The translations under genes were made by a program, and so were the position numbers. 64,000 bases of DNA. Origin: CAYUET01 sp964443875 (GTDB taxonomy: Bacteria; Auribacterota; JAFGBW01). How positions within the stretch are numbered: position 1 is the first letter of the stretch; every line of letters starts with the position of its first letter. Positions 36,800 through 45,969 of the stretch are shown in pieces. Below the pieces are notes generated by a model. That model was given only the letters and a program-made list of their open reading frames with translations. It searched no databases and was not told where the DNA came from. The stretch lies in contig CAYUET010000007.1 in NCBI GenBank assembly GCA_964443875.1, positions 1 to 64,000 of the forward strand. Reading direction: 5' to 3'.

Positions 36800-37858
36800 A
36801 TGAAGACATATCCCATTGCAGTCCTAGGCGGAGATGGAACCGGTCCTGAAGTTGTCAGAGAGGGGATCAAAGTTTTAAAGACCGCTTCTTCAAAATTCGG
36901 ATTCAAACTGGATTTTACGGATTTCGACTTCGGCGGCGAACGTTTTTTAAAAACCGGAGAGATTCTTCCGGACTCTGCAATTTCGGATATAAAAAAATTC
37001 AAGGCCATCTTCCTGGGAGCCATCGGACATCCGGATGTAAAACCCGGCATTCTGGAAAAAGGGATTCTTTTAAAACTCCGTTTTGAACTGGATCAATATA
37101 TCAACCTCCGCCCGATCAAATTATTTCCCGGTGTTGAATGCCCGATCAAGGATAAAGGGCCGGAACATATTGACTATGTGGTTGTCCGTGAAAATTCCGG
37201 AGGCGCCTATACAGGGGTGGGAGGAGTCGCTATGAAAGGCAGTCCTCACGAAGTTGCCACCCAGAATATGATCTATAACCGTTTTCAGGTCGACCGCTGC
37301 CTGAAATACGCTTTTGAATACACTAAAAAACGCAATAAAAAAAACACCCTGGCCTTATCCGGTAAAACCAATGTTCTCACCTATGTTTTTGATTTGTGGG
37401 AACGTGCTTTTCATGAACTCGGCCAAAAAGAATATCCTTCCATCAAAAGGGAGTATTACCATGTCGATGCGACCACCATGTGGATGATCAAAAATCCTGA
37501 ATGGTTTGATGTGATTGTTACAGAAAACATGTTCGGCGACATTATCACTGACCTTGGAGCCATAACGCAGGGCGGAATGGGCATTGCTGCAGGTGGAAAT
37601 ATCAACCCTGAAGGGGTGAGCATGTTTGAACCCATCGGCGGTTCAGCCCCCAAATATACTGGCAAAAATATCATCAATCCTCTTGCCGCGATCTGTGCAG
37701 GGGCCATGATGATGGATACCTTGGGCGAAATCAAAGCGGCCCAAGCCATTGAAGAGGCCGTCATGGATGTTACCGCCAATAAGCTGAAAAGTCTTGCTGC
37801 AGGTAAAATGGGCTATACCACAGCTGAAGTCGGAGATCTTGTGGCGGAAAGATTATAG
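36800..37858 (+). CDS. leuB: 3-isopropylmalate dehydrogenase-like (LeuB family)
   Basis: 352 aa beta-decarboxylating dehydrogenase. Substrate motif LLKLRFELDQYINLRP, then DYVVVRENSGGAYTG, catalytic K/D residues in LSGKTNVL and HVDATTMWMI, VTENMFGDIITDLG, and the nucleotide loop GGSAPKYTGKNIINP. The family also includes homoisocitrate and tartrate dehydrogenases; the leucine pathway fits best with ilvC nearby. It is 31 bases after carB and before the operon terminator, so it is probably cotranscribed with the pyr genes, an unusual partnership. Confidence 0.8.
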   Translation: MKTYPIAVLGGDGTGPEVVREGIKVLKTASSKFGFKLDFTDFDFGGERFLKTGEILPDSAISDIKKFKAIFLGAIGHPDVKPGILEKGILLKLRFELDQYINLRPIKLFPGVECPIKDKGPEHIDYVVVRENSGGAYTGVGGVAMKGSPHEVATQNMIYNRFQVDRCLKYAFEYTKKRNKKNTLALSGKTNVLTYVFDLWERAFHELGQKEYPSIKREYYHVDATTMWMIKNPEWFDVIVTENMFGDIITDLGAITQGGMGIAAGGNINPEGVSMFEPIGGSAPKYTGKNIINPLAAICAGAMMMDTLGEIKAAQAIEEAVMDVTANKLKSLAAGKMGYTTAEVGDLVAERL

Positions 37859-37881
37859 TATTATTCCGTTTTAAATTTTAT

Positions 37882-37916
37882 AAAAAAGCGGAAGGGATTG
37901 CCTCTTCCGCTTTTTT
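37882..37916. terminator. strong bidirectional terminator
   Basis: Perfect inverted repeat: A6-GCGGAAG (37882-37894) and CTTCCGC-T6 (37904-37916), loop of 9 bases. The GC-rich 7-bp core with A and T tracts serves both the pyr-leuB operon (plus) and the kinase operon that converges from the minus strand. Confidence 0.92.
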
Positions 37917-38005
37917 ATTGTTCTGAAAACATTCCTCAGCACCCCGATTATTTTATTTTACAGTCATGACAATAATTTTATCACTGTTTCTGTTTTTTAT
38001 TCTCT

Positions 38006-40168
38006 TTATTTCACTTGTTTTCTCATGGACTCCCGTACTTTTACTCCTAACAATTGCATAGAGAAAGGTTTTTGAATGAAATTCATCCCTTCATCAAGTA
38101 TGCCCTGAGGGGCAATCTCATCGGCCGTATAGCCGGATATGAAAAGACAGGGAATATCCGATTTAATCTTCTGCACCCGCTTAGCCAGCTCTCTCCCGTT
38201 CATTCCGGGCATCACGGCATCCGTAAGCAAAAGCCTGATCTCCTTCGAGTGAATTTCAGCAAGTTTCATGGCTTCCCCCGGGGAATTGGCAGCCAAAACA
38301 TGATACCCGAGGCTGACAAGCATCTTTTGAGCCAGTCTCAGAACATAGAGTTCATCTTCAACAAGAAGGATGGTTTCTCCAAATCCTTTCGGAATGTTTG
38401 TGTCAATAATTGTCTGAATTTTATCAGGTTCCCCTGTAAAACAGGGGAAAAAAAGCTTAAATACAGTTCCTGATCCCGATTCACTGCTTACATTTATGAC
38501 CCCGTTATTTTGTTTCATGATACCGTAAACGGTAGCCAGTCCCAGGCCAGTGCCTTTTCCTAACGTTTTGGTTGTAAAAAAGGGTTCAAAGAGATGGCTT
38601 AAAACCTCCCGATTCATTCCCCTGCCGTTATCCTTCACAGAAAGCATAACATACTCTCCCGGACATATCCCGGTCTGAGTCTGACAGAATCTTTCATCAA
38701 GCTCCACATTATCCGTTTCAATGGTAATTATTCCATCCTGAGTAATGGCATCACGGGCATTGACGCAAAGATTGGCAAGGATCTGATCTATCTGGGAGGG
38801 ATCCATTTTTATTTTCTTGAGATCAAGACCAGGTTTCCATTCAAGAAGGACATCTTCACCTATCAAACGCTTAAGCATATTGAACATACCCGATACAGAC
38901 TTATTCAAATCCATCGCTTTAGGCTGTATATTCTGTCTTCGGGCAAAGGCTAAAAGCTGAGCGGTAAGATCAGAAGAACGTTCGGCCACCTTTTTAATCT
39001 CTTCCAGATAGTTGTAGAAAGGGGATTCAGGACTCATCTGCATAAGGATCAGTTCAGCATACCCCATGATCGCGGTCAACATGTTATTGAAGTCATGGGC
39101 CACGCCTCCGGCAAGACGTCCCACCGATTCCATTTTCTGAGCCTGCTGCAGCTGTTTTTGAAGTTTTTCCTTTTCCACTTCAGCATTTTTACGCGCAGTA
39201 ATATCAATGGATATCCCGCAAAGGGCAAAAATATCCCCCTGACGATTCCGGACCGGAAACTTTATACTCTGATAACTGCGAGTTCCATCTTCAAAAGGGA
39301 TATTTTCATTTCTATCAATTGTTTGCCCGGACTCCAGAACCTCTTTATCATTTTTAATAAAACTTGCAGCAATTTCAGGACAAAAAATTTCAAAATCGGT
39401 TTTTCCTTTTACTTTTTCATTGGCTAAATGAAAAGAATCACTCCATTTTGAATTCACAAAAAGATATTTTCCGTTTTTATCTTTTAAATAAATAAACGCC
39501 GGGTAATTATCGAGTATCAATTTATGCTGTACGGCCATTTCCCGAACTGTTCGTCCGAAATAACGGCTAAGGAGAAAAACAATTCCGAAGGCGGCACCAG
39601 TAAGCACGAGAATCAGGAAAAAAAGGATAAGAAAATTTTTCCCCTGTTTTTGGCGTGTTTCCCCCACATCGATTCCAATGTGAACAACACCCATAACATC
39701 TGAATCCATTCCTCCTCTGTAGGGAAGAACAATTTTCTTTATTACTTTATGGCCAAATCTACAATCCGATACAATGAGCTTATTTCGGGAAAGACATTCC
39801 TTAATTACTTTGAGCTCCTCTTCACTGACTATTCTGTCATTCTGGAAAGAATTGCTATGCGCAAGAATTTCACCTTCTTTGGATTCAACAGAAATATAAT
39901 CAATCTCAGGATTATTCTTAATTATTTCCTCAACAAAAAGTCGGGCATGATATTTTCCTGAAAAGCTGACCCTGCTGATCGATTCTGCAAGAATTTCACC
40001 CAAAGCACCGGAAAGCCGGTTTTCCACACGCATTTGAATGTTTACATAAAGTAAAGCAGTCAATGCGGTCACAGAAAGCATCAAACACAAAACAAGAGCA
40101 CCGAAACTTAAGGCCAGTTTCTTATCCACCTCTTCAGCAAGAACTGTTCTTTCTTTAAAAAATTTCAT
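38006..40168 (-). CDS. hybrid sensor histidine kinase with periplasmic domain, PAS and receiver
   Basis: 720 aa. Transmembrane helices at about 18-43 and 178-201 enclose a roughly 135-residue periplasmic sensor (dCache/PhoQ-like size). Then a PAS domain (213-330), a HisKA domain with phospho-histidine H358 in GGVAHDFNN, a HATPase (N box about 466-474, DNGRGM, GKGTGLGLATVYG) and a C-terminal receiver with D650 in LLLTDAVMPGMNG and a lysine in QKPFS. Its start overlaps the end of the upstream binding-protein gene by 14 bases, so the two are translationally coupled. No DNA-binding regulator is adjacent. Confidence 0.94.
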   Translation of the reverse strand: MKFFKERTVLAEEVDKKLALSFGALVLCLMLSVTALTALLYVNIQMRVENRLSGALGEILAESISRVSFSGKYHARLFVEEIIKNNPEIDYISVESKEGEILAHSNSFQNDRIVSEEELKVIKECLSRNKLIVSDCRFGHKVIKKIVLPYRGGMDSDVMGVVHIGIDVGETRQKQGKNFLILFFLILVLTGAAFGIVFLLSRYFGRTVREMAVQHKLILDNYPAFIYLKDKNGKYLFVNSKWSDSFHLANEKVKGKTDFEIFCPEIAASFIKNDKEVLESGQTIDRNENIPFEDGTRSYQSIKFPVRNRQGDIFALCGISIDITARKNAEVEKEKLQKQLQQAQKMESVGRLAGGVAHDFNNMLTAIMGYAELILMQMSPESPFYNYLEEIKKVAERSSDLTAQLLAFARRQNIQPKAMDLNKSVSGMFNMLKRLIGEDVLLEWKPGLDLKKIKMDPSQIDQILANLCVNARDAITQDGIITIETDNVELDERFCQTQTGICPGEYVMLSVKDNGRGMNREVLSHLFEPFFTTKTLGKGTGLGLATVYGIMKQNNGVINVSSESGSGTVFKLFFPCFTGEPDKIQTIIDTNIPKGFGETILLVEDELYVLRLAQKMLVSLGYHVLAANSPGEAMKLAEIHSKEIRLLLTDAVMPGMNGRELAKRVQKIKSDIPCLFISGYTADEIAPQGILDEGMNFIQKPFSMQLLGVKVRESMRKQVK

Positions 40169-41258
40169 TTTTTTCAGAAGTTTTCTTTATAATGCGCATT
40201 TGGCCGTTCCAGCGGGGGTATAAGCTTTTCCAGGGCTTTTCAAAGGCCTGAGGAACAGGCCCATTCCATCCGGGATACAGGTGAAGAGTATCGCAGTTGA
40301 CGGGAAAAACAGGAATCACGGCATGGTAAGGTGTTTTCTCACCTAAAAGTACCGCATAGGCACATTTCATGGCTTCTGCCCCCAAAGGGCCGCAAAACTG
40401 AGCTGAATCAATGACCGTAAGTTTTCCGCTTCGTATATTTTCAACTGAAGCGGGATCCCCGTCAATTGTCGCCACTTTTATTTCGGTTCTCCCTTGTTTC
40501 ACCAGTTCGTTTACCAGGGCCAACCCTCCGCCGTCATTGACAGTAAACACAACATCAATATCCCCCTTATTTGGAAAGTCGTGTATAAGCCCTTCCGCTG
40601 CCTTTTTACCTCCGTTCGGTTCAACTGCCACATAGGATTTCAGTACCTTGAACTTCATTTTCATCTGATTCAGCCCGTCCAGGAACCCGTTCACACGCTC
40701 AACCGTTGATGATACATGCGGATATTCCACAAGAACAATCCTTAGTTTTCTGTGTTTCGGGAACAGGGAAGCGATATATTCACCGTCAAGATAGCCGCCC
40801 TGATAATTATCGGAAGTCCGGTAAGCGGTAAGAGTACCTCCCTGGATATACTGGTCATAGGCCACAACAGGAATTCCAATCCTGTTCGCAGTTCGTAAAG
40901 GCTCTGCCAGAGCCGCATTATCTGTGGGCTGAACAATGAGAAGATCTACTTTTTCCTCAATCAGTTCAAACATCTGGCGGATCTGATTTTCAATTCCCGC
41001 AGGACCTTCACCGGCAACACGGATAATCAGTTTAACCGTTGGTTTTCCCGATAAAACGCTCTGAGCGTTAATTTTTTCCGCTTCCTGTTCAAGGGCTTTG
41101 CTCATGACAACCTGTCCGGCAATATTGGAAGACCAGTAGAGCACCCCCACTCGTTTTTCTTCAGCAGAAACAATGAAAGGGATATAAAAAAAACATAAAA
41201 AAAAGGTCAATAAGCATTGATAAAAAGGAAAAAGAATACAGCGGATGCGAGCTGCCAT
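40155..41258 (-). CDS. periplasmic sugar-binding-type protein (sensor partner)
   Basis: About 367 aa from the ATG at 41258. An upstream ATG at 41360 gives 34 extra residues with no ribosome site. AGGAG lies just upstream of the preferred start, so this ATG, or the TTG two codons earlier, is likely. A signal peptide with a long hydrophobic core ends at FIVSA before EEKRVGVLYW. The rest is a class I periplasmic binding protein of the Peripla_BP_4/ribose-binding kind (VQPTDNAALAEPLRTANRIGIPVVAYDQYI, FTVNDGGGLALVNE, IDGDPASVENIR). No ABC ATPase or permease is nearby; the next gene is a hybrid kinase. A ligand-sensing role is inferred. Confidence 0.85.
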   Translation of the reverse strand: MAARIRCILFPFYQCLLTFFLCFFYIPFIVSAEEKRVGVLYWSSNIAGQVVMSKALEQEAEKINAQSVLSGKPTVKLIIRVAGEGPAGIENQIRQMFELIEEKVDLLIVQPTDNAALAEPLRTANRIGIPVVAYDQYIQGGTLTAYRTSDNYQGGYLDGEYIASLFPKHRKLRIVLVEYPHVSSTVERVNGFLDGLNQMKMKFKVLKSYVAVEPNGGKKAAEGLIHDFPNKGDIDVVFTVNDGGGLALVNELVKQGRTEIKVATIDGDPASVENIRSGKLTVIDSAQFCGPLGAEAMKCAYAVLLGEKTPYHAVIPVFPVNCDTLHLYPGWNGPVPQAFEKPWKSLYPRWNGQMRIIKKTSEKNEIF

Positions 41259-41525
41259 ACTCAATTCATTTCTCCTAAAAAGATTAAATTTAAAGATGGA
41301 TAGATGAATGAAAATATAATTATAATGCAATTTTTCATTTTGATCTATGATAATTTTCATTTTCCATCAGCCTTAAGACTGTTAAAGACCGAAATAATAC
41401 AAACCAGGTGAATTGACAACAGGAGTTTTATCAGGTATTTAGACTAAGTATCACAATATTTGATAAATAATGAATAAAAGACGACTTTAAAAATGTCTTT
41501 AATCCAATCTGAATAGGGGGCCAAA

Positions 41526-44500
41526 ATGCGCCAGGGGCAGAAAGGTTTTTTAGCGTTTCTTATTTTTTCCACTCTTACCTGTCAAACCAGTCTCTTTGCC
41601 TTAGCACCGAAACACAATTTGGAGGTCTTTGACTTCGAATCCTCCCTCGATTCCTCCACTATCCCCTCCCCCCTTGATTTCCCAAACTCCAAAACAGATA
41701 AAATTACCGATGTTTCAGGGCATGAAATTTACACTGCCCGCTGGCTGGATGAAAGACTGATCATTCAGGCGATTCTAAAAGAAATTCTTGAATCCCCAGC
41801 CAAAACGGGTGAGGCAGACCGCTTCAACTTCAGCTTCATGAATCTCAAGGAAAGGCTCAGACTCCTGATGCTTCAATACGGACGCAAAGAATACACCCTC
41901 AACGAACTGGGTTCCATGCTGAATAATTCTTTAAACCGTTTTATCAATCAGAATGTTCTGGGTTATAATCCCCAGGCCAAAACCTTTTCACTTAAAAGCA
42001 GCCTGCGCACTATGGCAGTCTGGGGAGATGATGTGGGTTTTGTACTCAGTGATCTTCAAAATGCCCTTCTTTCCAACAATAAAGAAACCGTATTGAATGT
42101 TCTTGAAAAATATGCGGATGCCACAGATCTTGAAAAACTGTTTCCTGTTGAGGCCAAATACCCTGTACGCCGGGCCGCTACCCTTTTAAATGAAAATGAA
42201 CGCAGCCAGCTTTCCGGCTACCTGAAAGATCTGAGAAACTCCAGATCGCCGCTCTATCACAAAGCCCTTGTCAATGATCTTGATCTTCAGCTTAATCCGG
42301 ACTCCATCCCCGGATTTACAGAAATCGTCTGTTCCAACCTAAAAGACGTTCCCATCTATGACCTGACACCTGAATTCAGTGAAGTGGCCGGGGGATTAGG
42401 AAGAGTTGAACAATATCATATTACCCGCATGAAAAATCTGGGGGCAAACATTTCTGCTTTTGAACCCCGATACTACAAATTCAAACGCAGCGGAAAAATC
42501 ATAGATGCTGATTATTCCACGGCCAGTTACCCTTTAACCCCTCAAGGCGCTCCCATTCCGTTAATTTTTAATTTTCTCGGGCAGGAGGTCAATCTGGAAG
42601 TCCAGAGCTGCGTGAACAACAAAGGCATTCCTGTTCTTCAGGTTTATCCGGCTAAAAACGCTTCCGATTTCATCAAAGCGGCTTTTGAACGTATGTATGT
42701 CTATGGAGGCAAAGGCCAGCCCAGTCAGCTCCAGTTCAGCGCTCTTTTAGCCAAAGCCCAATGGACTTATATCCGTAATGTTGAATATGAAAAGTTCAAA
42801 AAACAGGGTAAAAACTGGAAACCGGCCATTATCAACACAAATGATGCGCAAACTCTCATGGCCTCCGTATACAGGCTAATTGACTACAATGATGCGGTAA
42901 AGAGCAGCAATTTTGAATACGCTGCCTTCCTTAAACAATTCATGTTCTCAGGCACAACCCACACCTACAAAAACAGAGGCTTCTTTGCCGAACTCGATGA
43001 CTACGGAAAAGACCGCTTAAGAGAAATCGGAATTCCGGATGAATTCCACTGGATTTTCTATACGCCTAAACTTAACCGAAACGACCTCGACCTCTTCCTT
43101 TCCAAAGACCAGCAGGGCATGGAAAATAAAAACATGGCGAACATGTCCAGCGGCGGGCTCAATGCCTCGGATGTCACCAAGGCCGTAGCGGCGATCCACG
43201 CTTCCGAAGTCTTTGAATTCGACCCGTCTCTTAAGGCCCTTTACGGGATCACCAACGGCGACAACATCCCGGATTCCTCCATCTACTTTCAGGAATATCT
43301 CGAACAACTCAAAAAAGAGGGAAAAATTTCAAAAGAAGCCCAATACCCCAACCTTACTCCTGAAGACGTAAAACAGATCAAACGGCTGGCAAAAGAAAAA
43401 GCGGCCCACGAAGGAAACTTGCTGGGACTCAACCCCAACCAAATGACCATAGGTTACAGCGGACGCTGGGTTGAGGAAAAACGATGTTCCCGGGGCTTCA
43501 ACTTTATTGATAAAGACGGAATGCGAAACCTTTCAGACACCAACAACATCATTAGACTGGTTAAAGCCGGAGTTCAGGTTGTTATTTTTGGAAACGTGCA
43601 GGACAACGACGCGAGCAAAATGCTTGGAGCGCAGGCTCTGGAAGTTCAGGCCTATATTGAAAGCGAAAAAGCCAAAGACCCGGAAATCTGGCCCGGGAAA
43701 TTCATATTCAAACCCAGATTCACCCTTGAAGAACAGCTCCGCCTGCTCCCTGCCCTCGACATCCAGATTCAGGATTCCGATCGCGGCACAGGGGCATCCG
43801 AGTACACCGAATCCAATGCAACGGCCAATGGAGGACTTTCCATGGGTTCCCCCTATCACGAAGGCGTCATCCAGAAACACGGGGTTCCCATCAACTACAT
43901 CACCCATTTTGGAAACTCTATTGTTCCGGTGGATGAAACACCTAAAGCCTATCTCGACCAGATGCTTAAAGTTAAAGAACTCTTTGACATGGGCACCCTC
44001 TTCGACTATCAGGCCAAGAGTATCCAGCTGAGCCAGATTCTTGATGCACGGCATACCGCCGCCCAGTATCTGCGTCTGTGGGATTCCTACTATGACACGA
44101 AATCTCCTCTCTACTACAACAACAAGAACCTTCCCAGGCCTATGTTCCTCGGCCAGACTGCAGAAATCAGCTATATTGAGCCCCTTCTCAAAACAAAAGG
44201 GGTACAGAATTACATGGATAACAGCCCCAGCTGGGAATTTCCTGTGGGAGAAGGCACCATCCAGATTCCGATGGAAGTAAACACCATGACTTTCCCGAAT
44301 GACCTCCGGGCCTATGTCCAGCGTACAGAAGACGGCAAAAAATACTTTTTTACCCGGGTGCCCGGGACCAGCAAGTTCAATATCTCCATTCCCCAGAGCA
44401 TTGCGGGCACCTATACAATCAACCTGATTTCCGGCTACATTAAAACGGCTTACCCCAGAAATATCGTCATCAAAAAACCTTCGGAAATAGATCATAACCT

Positions 44501-44939
44501 TGTAAAAATATCCGAAACCGACAGCGAAACTACCTACAAACTCATCCTTCGCAAAGAATTCGGCCCCTACCTCCGCTTTACCCTGAGCGGAAAAAATCTG
44601 GCCGCGTGGACAGGCAATCTTCCTGAAGGGGTAAAATTCAGTATTAAACCCCTTGTCATAGACAACAGCAACTCCAACAAAAATGTTGTAGAAATCCGTC
44701 TGAAAAACGATCCTCAAATCGAAGACTCCATGAGCTTTGAGTTCACGCTTCCCAAACAAACTCCTGAAGATGAAACCTACATCAGCAAACTTGTGTTTGC
44801 TAGCCGTGATGAAACAGGCCGCTGGAGAAACAAGGGCGGAGACAATTACCACGTCTTTCTCTTTGAATCTGAATCGGTCAATGAAATCCCCCTTCAGATC
44901 ACAAACTATTCCGGCAGGACAACTGACGCAGCCGCTTAA
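41526..44939 (+). CDS. exported GT-B fold protein, glucan phosphorylase/synthase-like (1137 aa)
   Basis: Signal peptide at residues 1-26 (FLAFLIFSTLTCQTSLFALA). Residues 280-320 read EVAGGLGRVEQYHITRMKNLG, resembling the GGLGRL segment of glycogen phosphorylases and the GGL segment of starch synthases. Later come a phosphorylase/synthase-like GITNGDN, GYSGRWVEEKR, VVIFGN and, at about 752-775, RGTGASEYTESNATANGGLSMGS. That last block parallels the phosphorylase PLP-site block, but I find no equivalent lysine. About 850-1137 are beta-rich, probably carbohydrate-binding or Fn3-like. Good ribosome site (AGGGGG). The family position is moderate; activity and location are inferred. Confidence 0.65.
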   Translation: MRQGQKGFLAFLIFSTLTCQTSLFALAPKHNLEVFDFESSLDSSTIPSPLDFPNSKTDKITDVSGHEIYTARWLDERLIIQAILKEILESPAKTGEADRFNFSFMNLKERLRLLMLQYGRKEYTLNELGSMLNNSLNRFINQNVLGYNPQAKTFSLKSSLRTMAVWGDDVGFVLSDLQNALLSNNKETVLNVLEKYADATDLEKLFPVEAKYPVRRAATLLNENERSQLSGYLKDLRNSRSPLYHKALVNDLDLQLNPDSIPGFTEIVCSNLKDVPIYDLTPEFSEVAGGLGRVEQYHITRMKNLGANISAFEPRYYKFKRSGKIIDADYSTASYPLTPQGAPIPLIFNFLGQEVNLEVQSCVNNKGIPVLQVYPAKNASDFIKAAFERMYVYGGKGQPSQLQFSALLAKAQWTYIRNVEYEKFKKQGKNWKPAIINTNDAQTLMASVYRLIDYNDAVKSSNFEYAAFLKQFMFSGTTHTYKNRGFFAELDDYGKDRLREIGIPDEFHWIFYTPKLNRNDLDLFLSKDQQGMENKNMANMSSGGLNASDVTKAVAAIHASEVFEFDPSLKALYGITNGDNIPDSSIYFQEYLEQLKKEGKISKEAQYPNLTPEDVKQIKRLAKEKAAHEGNLLGLNPNQMTIGYSGRWVEEKRCSRGFNFIDKDGMRNLSDTNNIIRLVKAGVQVVIFGNVQDNDASKMLGAQALEVQAYIESEKAKDPEIWPGKFIFKPRFTLEEQLRLLPALDIQIQDSDRGTGASEYTESNATANGGLSMGSPYHEGVIQKHGVPINYITHFGNSIVPVDETPKAYLDQMLKVKELFDMGTLFDYQAKSIQLSQILDARHTAAQYLRLWDSYYDTKSPLYYNNKNLPRPMFLGQTAEISYIEPLLKTKGVQNYMDNSPSWEFPVGEGTIQIPMEVNTMTFPNDLRAYVQRTEDGKKYFFTRVPGTSKFNISIPQSIAGTYTINLISGYIKTAYPRNIVIKKPSEIDHNLVKISETDSETTYKLILRKEFGPYLRFTLSGKNLAAWTGNLPEGVKFSIKPLVIDNSNSNKNVVEIRLKNDPQIEDSMSFEFTLPKQTPEDETYISKLVFASRDETGRWRNKGGDNYHVFLFESESVNEIPLQITNYSGRTTDAAA

Positions 44940-45030
44940 CACAGTTAAGGACTCACTTATCCAGTTCATTCCCGCAGAATAAGGAAAGAAAAAAAATTAT
45001 TCCACAAGACAGACGTGCTTTCTCCTGATT

Positions 45031-45930
45031 TTGATTGACGCAGAATCAATATCAGCAGATTCTTATCGCCTAGTGAAAAAGTTCAAAAAAATATACATTG
45101 AAATCACCAACATCTGTAATCTGACATGCAGTTTTTGTTCTAAAAGCAAACGAAAACCTCAATCTCTAAGCAGAGAAAACTTTAAATATATTCTCAAAGA
45201 AATTCACCCCTTTACGGATTATATTTATCTTCATGTGAAAGGAGAGCCTCTCCTGCACCCCGAACTCCCTGATTTGCTGGATATTGCTTATGAAGAAAAA
45301 TTCAAGGTCCATATCAGCACCAATGGAGTATTGATCAATAAAGTAAAAGATATGCTCCTCCATAAGCCTGCAATCAGGCAAATGAACTTTTCCCTGCACA
45401 GTATTACGGAAAACAAAAAAGAAAATTACCTGAAAGATATCCTTGAATTCACAGAGGAAGCACTCGATAGCACCCCTATGATCATCGCTTTGCGGCTATG
45501 GAATTTCAACAAAGAGGATAAATCTGAAACCCATAAAAATCTGGCAATACTTAAAACCCTGGAAGACCGATTCTGTGAAAAAAAATTAATAGAAGAGAAT
45601 TTAATCCTCGGCACAGGACTAAAGCTCAAAGAAAGGCTCTATTTAAATACCGACTATAGATTTCAATGGCCGGATATAAAGAATGACTACCACAATGAAA
45701 ATGGATTCTGCCATGCCTTGCGCAGCCAAATTGCAATCCTGACCGATGGAACCGTTGTCCCCTGCTGTCTGGATGGTGAAGGGGTGATTAACTTAGGAAA
45801 CATCTTCAAACAGAATTTTGAAGAAATAATAACTAATGATAAATCCAAAGCCATTTATGATGGTTTTACAAACCATAAGGCCATTGACCCCTTGTGCATC
45901 AAATGTAGTTTTAAAGAACGGTTTGAATAA
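45031..45930 (+). CDS. radical SAM / SPASM-domain protein
   Basis: 299 aa. The [4Fe-4S] SAM motif CNLTCSFC lies near residues 28-35, followed by GEPLLHPELPDLLD. A C-terminal cysteine set (FCHALRSQIAILTDGTVVPCCLDGEG ... PLCIKCSF) suggests an auxiliary cluster of the SPASM/twitch type. Such proteins modify peptides or small molecules; no precursor peptide is recognised here. The TTG start is uncertain and lacks a clear ribosome site; a GTG at about 45073 is the alternative. Convergent with the PfkB gene. Confidence 0.85.
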   Translation: MIDAESISADSYRLVKKFKKIYIEITNICNLTCSFCSKSKRKPQSLSRENFKYILKEIHPFTDYIYLHVKGEPLLHPELPDLLDIAYEEKFKVHISTNGVLINKVKDMLLHKPAIRQMNFSLHSITENKKENYLKDILEFTEEALDSTPMIIALRLWNFNKEDKSETHKNLAILKTLEDRFCEKKLIEENLILGTGLKLKERLYLNTDYRFQWPDIKNDYHNENGFCHALRSQIAILTDGTVVPCCLDGEGVINLGNIFKQNFEEIITNDKSKAIYDGFTNHKAIDPLCIKCSFKERFE

Positions 45931-45969
45931 AAAAATATTGAATAGAGTCATTTCTTATCTGTCATTAAT

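Noticed and set aside
41259..41360. N-terminal extension of the periplasmic binding protein
   Set aside because: It has no ribosome site and would bury the signal peptide; AGGAG lies just before the start near 41258.
43533..44969. 478-codon ORF on the minus strand opposite the exported GT-B gene
   Set aside because: It mirrors the coding strand's third-position pattern, has no ribosome site and gives no recognisable protein; the plus-strand gene has clear motifs.
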